NCBI RefSeq assembly: GCF_024763615.1
Contig: NC_077224.1
Coordinates: 88,050,712-88,114,711, forward strand
Length of the DNA stretch: 64,000 nt
DNA from: Phlebotomus papatasi
Lineage: Eukaryota > Arthropoda > Insecta > Diptera > Psychodidae
Direction of reading: 5' to 3'
Positions 22,701-32,724 of the stretch are shown in pieces. Position 1 is the first letter of the stretch. Each line of letters starts with the position of its first letter. Made by a program: the position numbers and the translations under genes. The notes beneath the pieces were generated by a model. It was not told the DNA's origin and ran no database searches. It saw nothing but the letters and a program-made list of their open reading frames with translations.

Positions 22701-25510
22701 CTATGTTTTTTACGCCAAATAATTTTAAGATATATTTTGAAAACGGAATTCAATTTGAAAAAGTACAAACCGAGTTGAAAATTACTGTTAACGATTGTTA
22801 AATGTAATTTTCTCAAAAATTACGGGACTGTTCCCATTTTCGCCGCGCCAGTTTCTATTTTCGCCGCCATTTGTTCCCAACTCGCCACAAAAGCTCTCTG
22901 CTGAGCCACGCTTTAAAAACATTAATAGAAATTCAATACTCTTCTTATCCTATTTTTTAAATATAATATTTTTAGGAAGAAAAAGTACGTAAAGCCTTCC
23001 CAATGCTCTTACGTAAAAATATGGTAATTCGTATAGACACCGCTGAGAGAAATCCCAAAAAGTTAAAATAAATTCCGGATTATTTTGCCCTGCATTATTG
23101 ATCCGAAATCGGTGTAAATATTACCTTTTTTAGGTGTATTATGGGTTAAAGTTACCCTTTTTCATGTTAATTTTACAGTTAAAAAGGTGTAAAATTAACA
23201 ATAAAAACTGTTGATATATTTTTACACCTAAAAAGTATTAAAGTTACGAGAAAAAAAAGTTAATCGCATACCGCACACCGTTTTAATTTAGGGTTCATCA
23301 TCAGATAATTTTTTCGAGAATGTCAAAAACAATTTTAAAATTTTAATTTGTTTATTTTATTTTTTATTGTTCCAAAAGTATTTAAAGTATATATTTTAAA
23401 AACGATATTTTCTTGAAAAAATTTTTTCTAATATTTTTCCCGCCAATAAAATGAAGAAGTATAATTTTTTAACGTATTAAATTATACTTTTTATAAATTT
23501 TTCTATATCAAACTCTAATATGACAAATTTTGATTTCTTTTTAATATTATTAAAATATTTATTCTTGGTAGAATTTAACAAAATTTAATAAAATTCGTTG
23601 CTCGTAACAAATAACGCAGATCTTGTTTCTCTAAAAAAAAAAATGGTTCAATTTACTTTTCATTGGAAAATGAAATATTAGTAATTTTTTTTATTATATT
23701 TTAAAAGTCTTGGAAAATTTGGTATGAATGACTAAGACTTCGGAAGTAATAAAGAGAAAGATTGTCAGAAAAATTATTCCTGGTTAACTCAGGAAATTAC
23801 CATACCTGCCAGAGTGGTATTCCAATTGAAAAAGGAAACAGGAAATTTTTCTCGTAAATACTGTTTTTAGCAGTTTACTGTTCTCATTCTACATTATCGA
23901 CTTTTCTTTTGTTTTGGTTCCTGTTTCGACTGTTTTCGCCTGTCCTTGTCTTGTTCTAAAATTACCAAACAGTCGCGATAGGAACCAAAACAAACAAAAG
24001 TCGATAATGCAGGCGCACTTAAGAACAGTAAAGTTCTAAAAAAATATTCATTTTTATTGGAATAGCACCATAATTCTTAAATTGGAAAAGAATCTAAAAA
24101 CCATATTTTTGAAGGAGAAAATTATCACTTGGCGGGAAAGTTTTAATCCATTTTGTAATCAGACGATGCTTCTCTAAATAGAAACATATTTTAAAAGAAG
24201 CTTAAGATGGGTAAAAAATAAAATAAATTTCTTAAAGTACTTACAGCCTTTCAAGTATTATTATTATTTTATTTTATTTTATTTTGAATGTTGATAAAAG
24301 AAGAAAATCGTAGTTTTCTCAGATTACCGGACATAAATAAATCAATTTCTAAATCTATATTATTTAATTTTATTGTAAATATTAATAAGAAATATTTTCC
24401 AATTTTCCTTATCATTTTCAAAAGGTTCAATTTGCAACTAAAAAAATGTGAATAAATTCTACTTCAAAGTATATAAAAAAAAATTAATAAAATGTTCCTA
24501 TTTAGAAGACTTTCCTGAGTATTTTGAATACGGAAGGAGTTAAAAATTGTTCTCACAACCTTTTCTTAATTTTTAATTTTTTTTTCACGCATAAAACGAT
24601 CTAAAATTGATTAAAATCGGTGTTAAAATGCCGTCCTGTTTCTGAAACTTAAGTGAAACATGTTTCGTATAATGATGATTTGCGTTTCATGAAACTCAAA
24701 TTTCAAGTCTCAACTAGTGAAACATTATCAACATGTCCTTAAAATTCTTTAATTATTTTTTTCACTAAAATAATCCCTCTAAAAATTGTAAAAAATATCC
24801 AGAAATATGTTAAACTTATCAGCAATGCCAGTTGATAAGAAATCACAGAATATTGAACAAATTGGAGCATTTTTTGCCGAATTTCTGGAGTCATTGAACT
24901 GAAACAGCTCTCTCCGAGTTTTATGCTCATGATTATTCTAATGGGTTTATCTTATTTTTGCGTGCTTCAATTGCAGATATTTGATAACACTCTCACACCC
25001 AACACTATCTACCTGGCCGATCAGCCCAAAATCTGCCTAGTGGAGGCGATAGATTGCGAGATTCCGGCGGATTTCAAGAAAATGTTCGACATGCATTTGC
25101 ATTCCATCAACAATAATTCCCTGAGGGAAGTCATTTCAACCTACGAGAAGCTGGACGTTCAGTATGAATCTCTGAAGATCATCAAGCCTCAATTTGAGAT
25201 CCCTTTGCCCCAGCTGCAGCTGGCAGTGTTCCCGCCAGTCTTCACGGATCTCCCGCCTCCGGCTCTTGAGCTCTTCGACCTGGACGAGGCATTTAGCACC
25301 GAGAAGGCTCAGCTGACTCAACTTACCAACAAATGCCTCCTGGCAGCCGAAGACAGGAAGGATGTGGATGAGAATGAACTGAAATACTTCATTGAGGAAT
25401 GCGGAAGGATTCTCAATGTCGCTCCGCCGGAAGAGCAACTGTCCGCCCGGGAGATTCTCAACAGGATCGGCGTGAGGATCACACAGTACAAGAAACTCGA
25501 CAGAGAGTGA
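19722..25510 (+). CDS. IFT52: Intraflagellar transport protein 52 (IFT52), complete, four exons
   Basis: IFT52 is a core subunit of the IFT-B complex, which carries cargo along ciliary axonemes; in flies it acts in ciliated sensory neurons and sperm-related cilia. Exons are 19722-19840, 19909-20011, 21080-21610 and 24977-25510. All junctions are GT-AG and keep phase, giving 428 residues (vertebrate IFT52 is about 437). The start ATG sits in an insect-type context (CACAAATGG). Family hallmarks: the N-terminal GIFT domain with FIASGPQENF (exon 2), LLGEGGETDFNTN (about 86-98), the FFHPKEA block, VYPFGATLNV, and SGHMFNDRYI; then in exon 4 the FEIPLPQLQLAVFPP and DLPPPALELFDLDEAFS blocks that precede the C-terminal IFT46-binding region. 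No frameshift or stop is seen. Introns 2 and 3 (1,068 and 3,366 bp) are expanded by MITEs. It converges with COX5B downstream. Confidence 0.97.
20284..20469. mobile_element. Palindromic TTTAGTACATG MITE, copy 2 (IFT52 intron 2)
   Basis: The left arm TTTTAGTACATGGCTGTTCT pairs with a right arm ending GAACAGTCATGTACTAAAA, and the arms continue through CTTCTGCATTATCGACTT and TCGATAATGCAGAAG. The loop is GC-richer (about 20360-20395). It lies 270 bp into IFT52 intron 2, with no effect on the splice sites. Confidence 0.85.
20519..21030. mobile_element. Palindromic MITE, copy 3, with outer TIRs and a nested insertion
   Basis: Outer ends are GTGCTATTCCAATGAAAAAT (about 20529) and TTTTTCCTTGGAATAGCACC (ending 21030), showing that the hairpin module sits within a longer element. 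The inner arms run from about 20570 and to about 20980. The palindrome is interrupted near its centre by a retroelement-like fragment at about 20670-20902. It ends about 50 bp upstream of IFT52 exon 3. Confidence 0.75.
20670..20902 (+). mobile_element. 3' fragment of a non-LTR retrotransposon (probable)
   Basis: The fragment ends with a run of tandem TTGAA units (AATTGAATTGAATTGAAAA), a 3' tail typical of some non-LTR elements, preceded by TGTGCTATCAATAAATTG. Its 5' part can be read as the last roughly 20 codons of a frame ending HGGQLFPL-stop, plausibly a reverse-transcriptase C-terminus, though this is too short to assign. It is severely 5' truncated and splits a palindromic MITE. Confidence 0.5.
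21646..21860. mobile_element. MITE with ~45-bp inverted repeats in IFT52 intron 3
   Basis: TA flanks both ends (21644-21645 and 21861-21862). The left arm begins GGGAAAAGTACTCTCGCTTC and continues through CATGCCTTCGAATAATGTGA. The right arm is the near-perfect complement and ends GTACTTTCCCC. It starts 35 bp after IFT52 exon 3. A distant relative is at 28857-29086. Confidence 0.82.
23039..23272 (-). mobile_element. CACTGAGA-type MITE, copy 2, reversed
   Basis: It carries the family blocks in reverse order: GAGAGAAATCCCAAAAAG, GATCCGAAATCGGTGTAAAT, AGGTGTATTATGGGTTAAAG, GTTGATATATTTTTACACC. It sits in IFT52 intron 3. The ends are slightly decayed compared with 32964-33215. Confidence 0.75.
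23815..24071. mobile_element. Palindromic MITE, copy 4 (IFT52 intron 3)
   Basis: Outer ends TGGTATTCCAATTGAAAAAG and TTTTTATTGGAATAGCACCA flank the hairpin module (ATTATCGACTTTTCTTTTGT against ACAAAAGTCGATAATGCAG). It is the same composite as copy 3 but uninterrupted, about 257 bp. Confidence 0.8.
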
Positions 25511-25649
25511 AAACGCCCAGAAGATAGTTTTTAATCAATTTATCGGCATTTTCATTTAACATACTCGTTATTGACAGTGACTAATTTTCTCTCTTTCTCT
25601 CTCTCTGATGAAAATCTTTTGAAATACATTACTTCCCGGATGGATGAAA

Positions 25650-26293
25650 TTATACGGGAGCCTTCTCTACTAATTTAAACCAATGTCCACATTCACAACG
25701 CTTTGGTTCCCCCTGCAAAAAAAAAGATTCCCCGGACTTTTGAAATCTTCCCGGAAAAGACAAAGAATCTTCCTTTCTCACCTGATAGACCCACATCCAC
25801 TGCACGAATGTCTGATCTTCTTCACATATGCAACCTACGAGACGGGCATCGAAAGCCGATGGGATCAAATTGGGCTGATCCTTGGTGCCAGCGCCCCTTT
25901 TGAACACCCTCATGTCGAAGGGATTTTCATTGCCTGCCGCCTTTGCCAATAACTCTCGCTTTTCAATGCCTGTCGCGTGCTCCAGCGGGTCATTCATCAC
26001 TGTAAAGGACAGATCGGTCATTAGTGTACATCCCTCAATGCCCATCATTCATTCCCAGAGCCCCAAAAGCCGGGAAAACCGCCCCAATTGCGCAGACTTC
26101 ACAGGCAAAACATTACGTAACGTGAGAGGTTACGCTCGAGGTTATGCAGGCAATTTACCGTCCCTTCCCAAGGTATCCGGGAGCATGCAGTGCCCCAGCC
26201 GGTACACTTACTTTTGCAGAAGCGAACAGGTGTGTAGGTGACACTGCGTCGTGCTGCGGGCAGAAGAAATTTCACACAAAAGTTCGACGCCAT
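25650..26293 (-). CDS. COX5B: Cytochrome c oxidase subunit 5B, mitochondrial precursor
   Basis: This is the nuclear-encoded, zinc-binding subunit of respiratory complex IV, imported into mitochondria. Exons on the minus strand are 26293-26212, 25999-25782 and 25712-25650. Joining across GT-AG introns of 212 and 69 bp keeps frame and gives 120 residues, the usual length. The first exon encodes a basic, Ser/Arg-rich N-terminus (MASNFCVKFLLPAARRS) typical of a targeting presequence. The mature part shows EHATGIEKRELLAKAAGN, NPFDM, a QPNLIPS block, RLVGCICEED and KRCECGHWFKLVE. The paired cysteines CIC and CEC match the zinc-binding site. The ATG follows GCAAAA, a good context. Its stop lies 139 bp from the IFT52 stop, so the 3' UTRs probably overlap. 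Confidence 0.96.
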
Positions 26294-26531
26294 TTTTGCA
26301 AGTTAAAGATTTTTTCCACGGACTCGCTCGCACTAAAGTGACAGAACTGACAGCGAGAATGTCACATGAAATATGGCATCCCAGCTGAACCAACATTCTC
26401 CATACCAATATTGAAAAGATATCACATACGAGTAGCGATACTATTTACTACTTCAACCCCTCTTTAACCTCTCTTCTCAGTGGTGTGCAAGAACCGTTTG
26501 AAACCCTAACAAACGTCAAATGAAACTTGTA

Positions 26532-26859
26532 CAGTAGAGTCTCTCAAATCTGAATCTCTCAAATTCGAAAGACGTTTGGATTCAAAATGTCAATTGTGAG
26601 GTTATGTTAAAAAATTCGTATTTTGGATGAATGAAAATCATATTTATGTGCTGCTTCTTGAATGTTTTCATACATAATGATCATATAAAATGAAATGGAA
26701 GTATATTATCACTAAAGATTGTGAGAAAGTACGGGAATTTGAGTCAAGGTACAATTTAATCTCACATAAATTTCGTTAATTTCAAAAATTCGTTCGAATT
26801 TGGGAGGTGAGAAATGTCAAAAATACCCCTCGAGCGTTCGAATTTAGAAGACTCTACTG
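26532..26859. mobile_element. 328-bp pogo-like MITE upstream of COX5B
   Basis: It begins CAGTAGAGTCTCTCAAATCT and ends GAAGACTCTACTG, with TA on both sides (26530-26531 and 26860-26861). Sub-terminal TTCGAATTT-type blocks are repeated near both ends. It is non-coding. It ends 11 bp before the next element starts at 26870. A degraded relative is at 58445-58620. Confidence 0.8.
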
Positions 26860-27584
26860 TATCATACTACCCAGCGAGCACAGTTAGCAGAAAAAATAGC
26901 ATTTTTAGTATTTTTTTGCTGAATCGGTCTACTGGCCAATCAGCAGTTCTCGAACAAAAGGTGTTAAGCAAATACATGAAAATGGCACTGTTTAGCGCTC
27001 GCAGCGGATGATGGCAGAACCAAACACTGTCGATAGATGGCGCTGGAAACTATTTAGCAGATTTTCTCTTTCATTTTTTTTTCTTTTTCTCTCAAAATGA
27101 ACTTGGAATTACCCCTGAAATTATTTATCAACTTGGGAGATATTATAATCACGATTTTTATTACCTATATTGTTATAGGATTTATGCTGCGGTATGTTGT
27201 CTATAGAGAATGGTCAAATAGGAGTATTAAACATACTCCCGACCAAAAATTATGCATTTTTTTTTAGTGAATTGCGTCATTATTTTCTTAAGAAAAAAAA
27301 TTATTTTACTATGAGGAAATATTCAATCGGGGGTTATAAAATTATTCATTATTTATGGAAAATATGTTTTTTCTTTTGAAAACAGCAATCGATCTATTAT
27401 GCTCACATTAGATCACAACTATTGTAAATTGATTGCGAAACTGGATTTTTCTACATATTTAACTTATTTGTGGTAAATAAAGTTGCAGAAGCATTAAAAA
27501 TAGTTTTAAAAGATGTGGCTCCCCTACTTAGTAAGTTCAATGATGGTTTTAGAAATACTACAAAAAATTCTATTAGAAAAATTT

Positions 27585-27615
27585 TTATTAGACCAATGCT
27601 GTATTGGTCTAATAA
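27585..27615. other. Perfect 12-bp-arm hairpin
   Basis: TTATTAGACCAA at 27585-27596 and TTGGTCTAATAA at 27604-27615 are exact complements separated by a 7-base loop. It lies inside the CCCAGCGAGCAC element. No run of T follows, so it is not terminator-like. Its function is unknown. Confidence 0.6.
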
Positions 27616-28089
27616 ATCATTTTTGGATTATAAATTTTCTGAAGCGCATTTTTGCGCAAAAAATTACTTTTATTATCGCGATATTATAGCAAATTAACAA
27701 ATTATTGCTTTTCTTAATACTGCACATATTCTTTTTTAAATCAAAAATTTATTCGATTTGATGATTTATTTTTCAAATTAAAATGACACGTGTTAATATT
27801 TTTTGAAAGAGAGATTTTACATACCTTTAAAGTCAGGAAAATATGCCATTTAGTTGGAAATCATTTTGCGTCGACTGTACCATTAAATGAAAATGATATA
27901 GGCTCTAAATTTCATATGTTCTTAGTCTTTTAGTATTTAAATGAGTTTCCGAAGTTTTTCAATATTTCTCGATTTCAGAATTCATGAAATGTTACAATAT
28001 CTTGAAAATTCCCAAGAATTTCTTTTGTTATTAATTTACTGAAATAAGCGGACAAGAATTCTTGGAAATGCAATTTTAATTTAAGTGTA

Positions 28090-28414
28090 CACTGCTGTCT
28101 CTCTATATGCACAGTTTGGGTACTTTTTTTGACAGTTCTCTCTCTGAATATGCACAACTTTTTTTGAAATTCCCAACGGTTTTTTTCTTTCTTTTAATAA
28201 ATTATCATTTTTTTATTGTTCTAGAATTTCCCGTGTTATTTCAAATATAATATGAGACAGAAAAAATAAAATTAAGAAAATTAAAAACAAGAAAAATTAG
28301 TTACCAAGAAAATAATTTTCTTTATTACTTTGTCAAAATGTAAACAAATTGATTTTGAATGCAACCTACACAAAAGCTGTGCATATAGAGTGTGCATATA
28401 GAGAGACAGCACTG
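28090..28414. mobile_element. 325-bp MITE with CACTGCTGTCTCTCTATATG ends
   Basis: The left end CACTGCTGTCTCTCTATATG (28090) pairs with CATATAGAGAGACAGCACTG (28395-28414), flanked by TA on both sides. TATGCACA / TGTGCATA is repeated sub-terminally on both sides. It is nested in the 26870-28839 element. Confidence 0.8.
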
Positions 28415-28856
28415 TATTACATATATATATTTTTTGTAAATGGATTCATAATTTTTTTTTGATAAAATTAAACAATACAAAAATTAAATTGGTCGGAAAA
28501 GGTTGAAAAATACGTATTATTCAAAATATATTATAATTTTTTTTTAATTTTTGCGAATTTTAATCTTTTTTGCTTTATTTTTTAATTTCAAATGTGGTTA
28601 TTGTAGGAATCATGAAATTGTAATAATGGAAAGGGTTTACATTCAGCTTCTACTCAATCCCGGCAACCTCAGCAAAGACAAAAACCAAGTTCATTAAAGT
28701 CTCTCACTCGATTGGGGAAAAAGAATAACTTTGACTAATTGCCGCTGCGATCGCTAGTATAACTTCGAGGTCAGCAGAACTCAGCTGAAATTTTTTTTTC
28801 ACCTGATTTGAAAAGGCTTAGCATTTGGTGCTCGCTGGGGTACAACAATTTCCGTA

Positions 28857-29086
28857 GAGGAAAGTGCGCTACGTACGCTACCTTCAGACGACTCAAGCTT
28901 CGGACAATTAAATTTTTTTCTCTATGTTTTTTTTTTATAGATGTCACCAATTCCACTTTTCTAACAATTTGAGGCATTGGATCAGCTATTAAAATATAAT
29001 ATTTTAATAGACTAAATTTATTTATAAAAATTTGAAAAAATGAATTGTGCGAAGCTTAAATCGTCCGAAGGTAGAGCGCTTTCCCC
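28857..29086. mobile_element. 230-bp MITE with GAGGAAAGTGCGCT ends
   Basis: The left end GAGGAAAGTGCGCTACGTAC and right end GGTAGAGCGCTTTCCCC are flanked by TA. The arms share CTTCAGACGACT/GCTTCG with CGAAGCTTAAATCGTCCGAAGG. It is a relative of the MITE in IFT52 intron 3 (21646-21860). Confidence 0.72.
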
Positions 29087-29149
29087 TATAAAATATATTT
29101 TGCTATTTTAAGCGTTTTTCTCTTACAATAATCCAGCCGGGTTGTATGG

Positions 29150-30190
29150 TAGTTCATTGTGCTCGCCACTTGAGAGCTGACGTCGCAGTATAAACCAAGA
29201 TGGCGTGTAGTGCAGTGAAAAAGTGAAAAAGAGTATTTTGCTCCTCGATTTTGCACGCAATTTTAGCTTGATTTGCCACGAAAAGTGGGTGAAAAGAGTG
29301 TCCAGCAGTTCTACTTATAGTTTTCCCATGAGGGAGGCCGAGAAAGTGAGTGATTTGTTTGTTTATTCCCAGTTAAATTGCACCAAAAGATCTTTGTGCT
29401 CTCTTCCTCCAACAAAAGCTCAATGCTACGGACTTTGCTACATGCCCGAGCTCTTTCTGGGCCAATTTCTGGGTGAAAATGAGTGATTTTGTTTGAAATC
29501 GATAGGGAATTTTGAGGATTAGTGAGTAGTTTATGTGCTAAAGGTAAGAGTTGTCGAGAAAAGTTACTGTCTTTGGAGGAAACTGCTGAGAAAATCGATA
29601 GATTGCAGTCTCTTGTCCTCGAAAAAGCTCTTGGCGAGTTCGCGCAATAAAATAAACAAGTCACAATAATTCCTACTTAATGCCATTGTTCCTGCTATTC
29701 CATCATTAATATGCTCTGACCATACTATCAACGCGTCCCTGATAATGACCATTGTGCTGGAAAATAGCTCCAAACGCAAATAATCTCGCCGTGAATTTGA
29801 GTCTTTTCACGAAACTTTGTCGCCTTTTTCTGAAGGCAAAAAAAAAATCAGTGAAGACAATTTGCTGACCAGCTTCCACAGATGCTGCAGCTGAGTCTTC
29901 AATTAGATGACATGCTCAGCCTCATTCCAATTCCAGCGAAAGCCAATTGCTCATACAATTTCCCACTTCAAGTGCTCGTGCACTTGGTGGCTCGGTACAC
30001 TTGCACTCGAGCACTCGAGTACTTTGTGATTGTTTTTGTTCGCATTTTGTGCTGCTGAAGAAAAAGCTCAGCACTCCCTCGTTGGCAAAATCACTGGAGG
30101 AGTGTCATTGAGGGCAATGGGAGACTTGCTCGTTGCGCTTGAGTTCCTGGGACTCGAGGAAAGGCCTTCAGTTCAGGGAAATGATCTATT
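29150..30190 (+). promoter_or_regulatory. Possible promoter / 5' UTR exon region
   Basis: This 1-kb stretch is less AT-rich than its surroundings and free of recognised repeats. An ATG in good context (CAAGATGGCG, 29199) opens only an 8-codon frame, as an upstream ORF would. GAGAAAGTGAGTG at 29339-29351 resembles a splice donor, and further short frames follow. The next plus-strand gene is the RING-CH gene whose first recognised exon is at 38444, so this may hold its transcription start and untranslated first exon(s). The link is inference from position only. Confidence 0.35.
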
Positions 30191-30384
30191 TTGTTAAGGA
30201 AGTTGATATACTCCGATATATCGGATATATCGACTATTTATGAGGTTCTTTGCTTCAGATTTCCGGCCTCTTCAAGCTTAAATAAATCCGGAAGAGTCTT
30301 CCCAATATGCGAACTTCCCAAGGCATCCCCAGAGAGCGCCTTTGTCCCATTTTTAAAATTTCAAACTCTTGTCGGTTATACGGG

Positions 30385-31890
30385 TTTCAGACCTAACCCT
30401 TTAACGACGAGACAGTTTTCGCGGACCGAAAATCAGCAATAAAAATGAAACCGATAAACAAAATCAGTAAGATGTCTTACATCTAGCCTTAGAAAATCCA
30501 ATAGAGTCTGATTCGGTGTATTTTTTTCCTCTTTGAGCGATAAGGACAAAAAAAGCCTAAAAATTTAAGTAATTTTACTGACAATACCAATGAATGATAA
30601 TTTTCACTCTAATGAAAAATATTATGTTTGAGTATTGTAGTTTCTTTTTCCAAAACGGCTTTGCTCTAAAAAATTGGAAGTCTAAAAAAATAATTAAAAT
30701 TAAGTTTCATTATGAGAATTTAAAAATTCGTCATTTTTTGGCTTAAAAAATCACTATTATAACAAGTAGCTGAAGACTTGCAAAAAATATCCTAGATGTC
30801 TTCAACCTTCTACTTTGCAAAAACGTACAAAAATAAGGAAAAAATAATTTTAGGTTAATCAGGAAAAATTATTTTCTTTATGGGACACCGGTGTTCCTAT
30901 CGTCCTTCAGACTAGCGTTTTAGCCCAGTTCTTGTAGGTTTTAGAATCCTAAATGGCAACTTGTTTTATTGCTTTTTCAGAATCTAATAAGTCATTCGTT
31001 CTTTTCTTAATAATCCAATCCTAAGTTAAAATTTCCAAAATATCTTGACTGATCAGGAATTATAACAGTTATAAGGGTTTCAGACCTAAGGCTTAGCCAA
31101 ATGGTTTAACTTCTCTAATTTATTCTTAATCAATATTTTTTTTTTGGAAAATTATCATTTAAGATTGGTCACCATGGGCAAGTGATTAATTAAATTTTGA
31201 AAAATTAATAAAATTGGTTGCTATTTTGAATTTCGAGACCATCTGGAACTGGGCTAAACCTTAGGTCTGAAGCCGGCCTTAAGTCATATGGCTAAGACCG
31301 TCTTCAGACTAGAGGTTTAGCCTAGTTTCCGAAGGTCTCAAAATCCTAAATAGCAACCAATTTAATTCGTTCTTCTGATTCAAATGGATTAATTCCCCTT
31401 AGTAGTCCATCTCTAAATCAAAATTTTCTAAAAATTTTCGACTGTCAAGAATCTGGAGAAGTTAAGCCTTATGGCTAAGCCTTAGGTCTGAAGCCCGTAT
31501 AAGTCTTAGGTCTGAAGCCCGTATAAGCCACACGGCTTAACTGTTTTATTTTCTGTATAAGCAATTCTTATGTTTTAGAAAATTCTTATTTAGAATTGTA
31601 TATTTAAAGAATTAACTTTATATGTCTTGAAAAATAACTGAAATTGCCTGTTGACTAGAAATGTAGAAATTAAAGATCTTTATACGGGTTTCAGACCTAA
31701 GGCTTAGCAATATGGCTCAATTGCTATAATTTCTTATCAGTCAAGATTTTATGAAAAAAATTAACTTAGGATTGAATTATTAATGGCAAATTATCTATTA
31801 GATTCTTAAAAATCGAAAAATTGGTGGCTATTTAGGATTTTGAAACCTTGAGGAACTGAGCTAAACCTAAGTCTAGTCTGGAAACGACTT
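30385..31890. repeat. Cluster of GGGTTTCAGACCTAAGG MITEs
   Basis: Several copies in both orientations lie together: about 31075-31275, 31305-31499, 31684-31888, and a split or reversed one around 30905-31085. Their ends read GGGTTTCAGACCTAAGGCTT or the complement AAGCCTTAGGTCTGAAGCCC. A 24-bp block ending in GTATAAG is duplicated at 31479-31526. They are non-coding. A solitary copy lies at 13477-13672. Confidence 0.75.
30397..30907. mobile_element. piggyBac-like MITE, copy 2
   Basis: The left end CCCTTTAACGACGAGACAGT and the interior (ATTCGGTGTATTTT, ATGAAAAATATTATG, TATGGGACACCGGTGTTC) match 14698-15212. The right end stops at CGTCCTT and lacks AAAGGG, and the left flank is CTAA rather than TTAA. 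This copy is therefore decayed at its borders. It interrupts the cluster of TTTCAGACC elements. Confidence 0.8.
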
Positions 31891-31942
31891 CAGGAACAGG
31901 GCTTAACCTCTAGCCTAAAGATGGATTAGAGTTTCTGATTTA

Positions 31943-32146
31943 TGACTTAAGCAGAGAGAGGCTTAACTTAATTATAATCAAAATAATAATTTGACTAAAT
32001 TCCCATCACTTTCCCACTAAGTCGTTTATCGGATTAAGCCGAAAGACGGTTTGAAAAGAAACTGATGGAAATGTGATCTTGATTGTTATTTTGATCATAA
32101 TTACGTTAAGCTGTCTCTCGGCTTAATTCGTAAGTGTCTCTGGGGA
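31943..32146. mobile_element. TTAAGC(C)GAGAG foldback MITE, uninterrupted copy
   Basis: It starts near CTTAAGCAGAGAGAGGCTTA and ends CTGTCTCTCGGCTTAATTCG. The interior pairs CCCATCACTTTCCCACTAAG with GAAACTGATGGAAATGTG. The junction ATAATTACGTTAAG is intact here, whereas the copy at 57783-58178 has a MITE at exactly this point. Confidence 0.75.
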
Positions 32147-32724
32147 TTTAGAATCTGGAGACTGGATTTAGAGCTTAAAATCGAAATTTCCATTAACTTT
32201 GGCTGAACTATTTGACATTTGACATTTTTCCAAGTCCAAACCAATGCTCGATGCACATAAAATACAGTTGCATACATTTTTCAATAATAGTTCTCAACTG
32301 TTTTATCGAGCAATTTGTTGATTTTTTGAGGTAATGTGTTATATTTCCAACAAAAGCAGAGAAATTTCCATTTGAAAGCCTTAAAATATTCATAAATGTA
32401 CAAGTTCTTGACCCTGCCATGGTCTTATAATGTATTTATTTGGGTTCCTGTTTAAATCCCAAAAAGTCCAAAATCCTGAATGAAAAAATCCCGAATGTAT
32501 CAAAGTTCCGAAAGCTGAATTCCCCAATTAGTTAAAATCCTGAAAAACTAGAATCCTGATTCTGAATAGACCAGAATACCGAATTCTTAAGTGTTATTCG
32601 CGCTTGTTGGAGGCAAAGGGACATTTTTTGTGTTTTGAGAAATTATTCCATACATTCTCCTTATAATTTCGTCCTTGTCAGGATTTTTAGTATTCGAGAT
32701 TTTAACTATGTCGGCACAGATATT

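Larger units (their letters stand above)
26870..28839. mobile_element. ~1.97-kb element with CCCAGCGAGCAC inverted ends
   Basis: The 12-bp CCCAGCGAGCAC at 26870-26881 is repeated exactly inverted at 28828-28839. Similar sub-terminal words (GTTAGCAGAAAAAAT at left, TTAGCATTTG at right) support true ends. Inside are short frames (27194-27379 and 27470-27697) without recognisable domains, an exact hairpin at 27585-27615, and a nested MITE at 28090-28414. The superfamily is not assigned. An alternative is two unrelated sequences with chance ends, but 12 exact bases make that less likely. Confidence 0.55.

Noticed and set aside
25136..25438. Minus-strand 100-codon frame over IFT52 exon 4
   Set aside because: It is antisense to a well-supported coding exon and is a codon-bias shadow.
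29223..29486. 87-codon frame in the possible 5' UTR region
   Set aside because: The start is not a strong ATG, a donor-like GTGAGT falls inside it, and the product resembles no family. It is better read as untranslated sequence.
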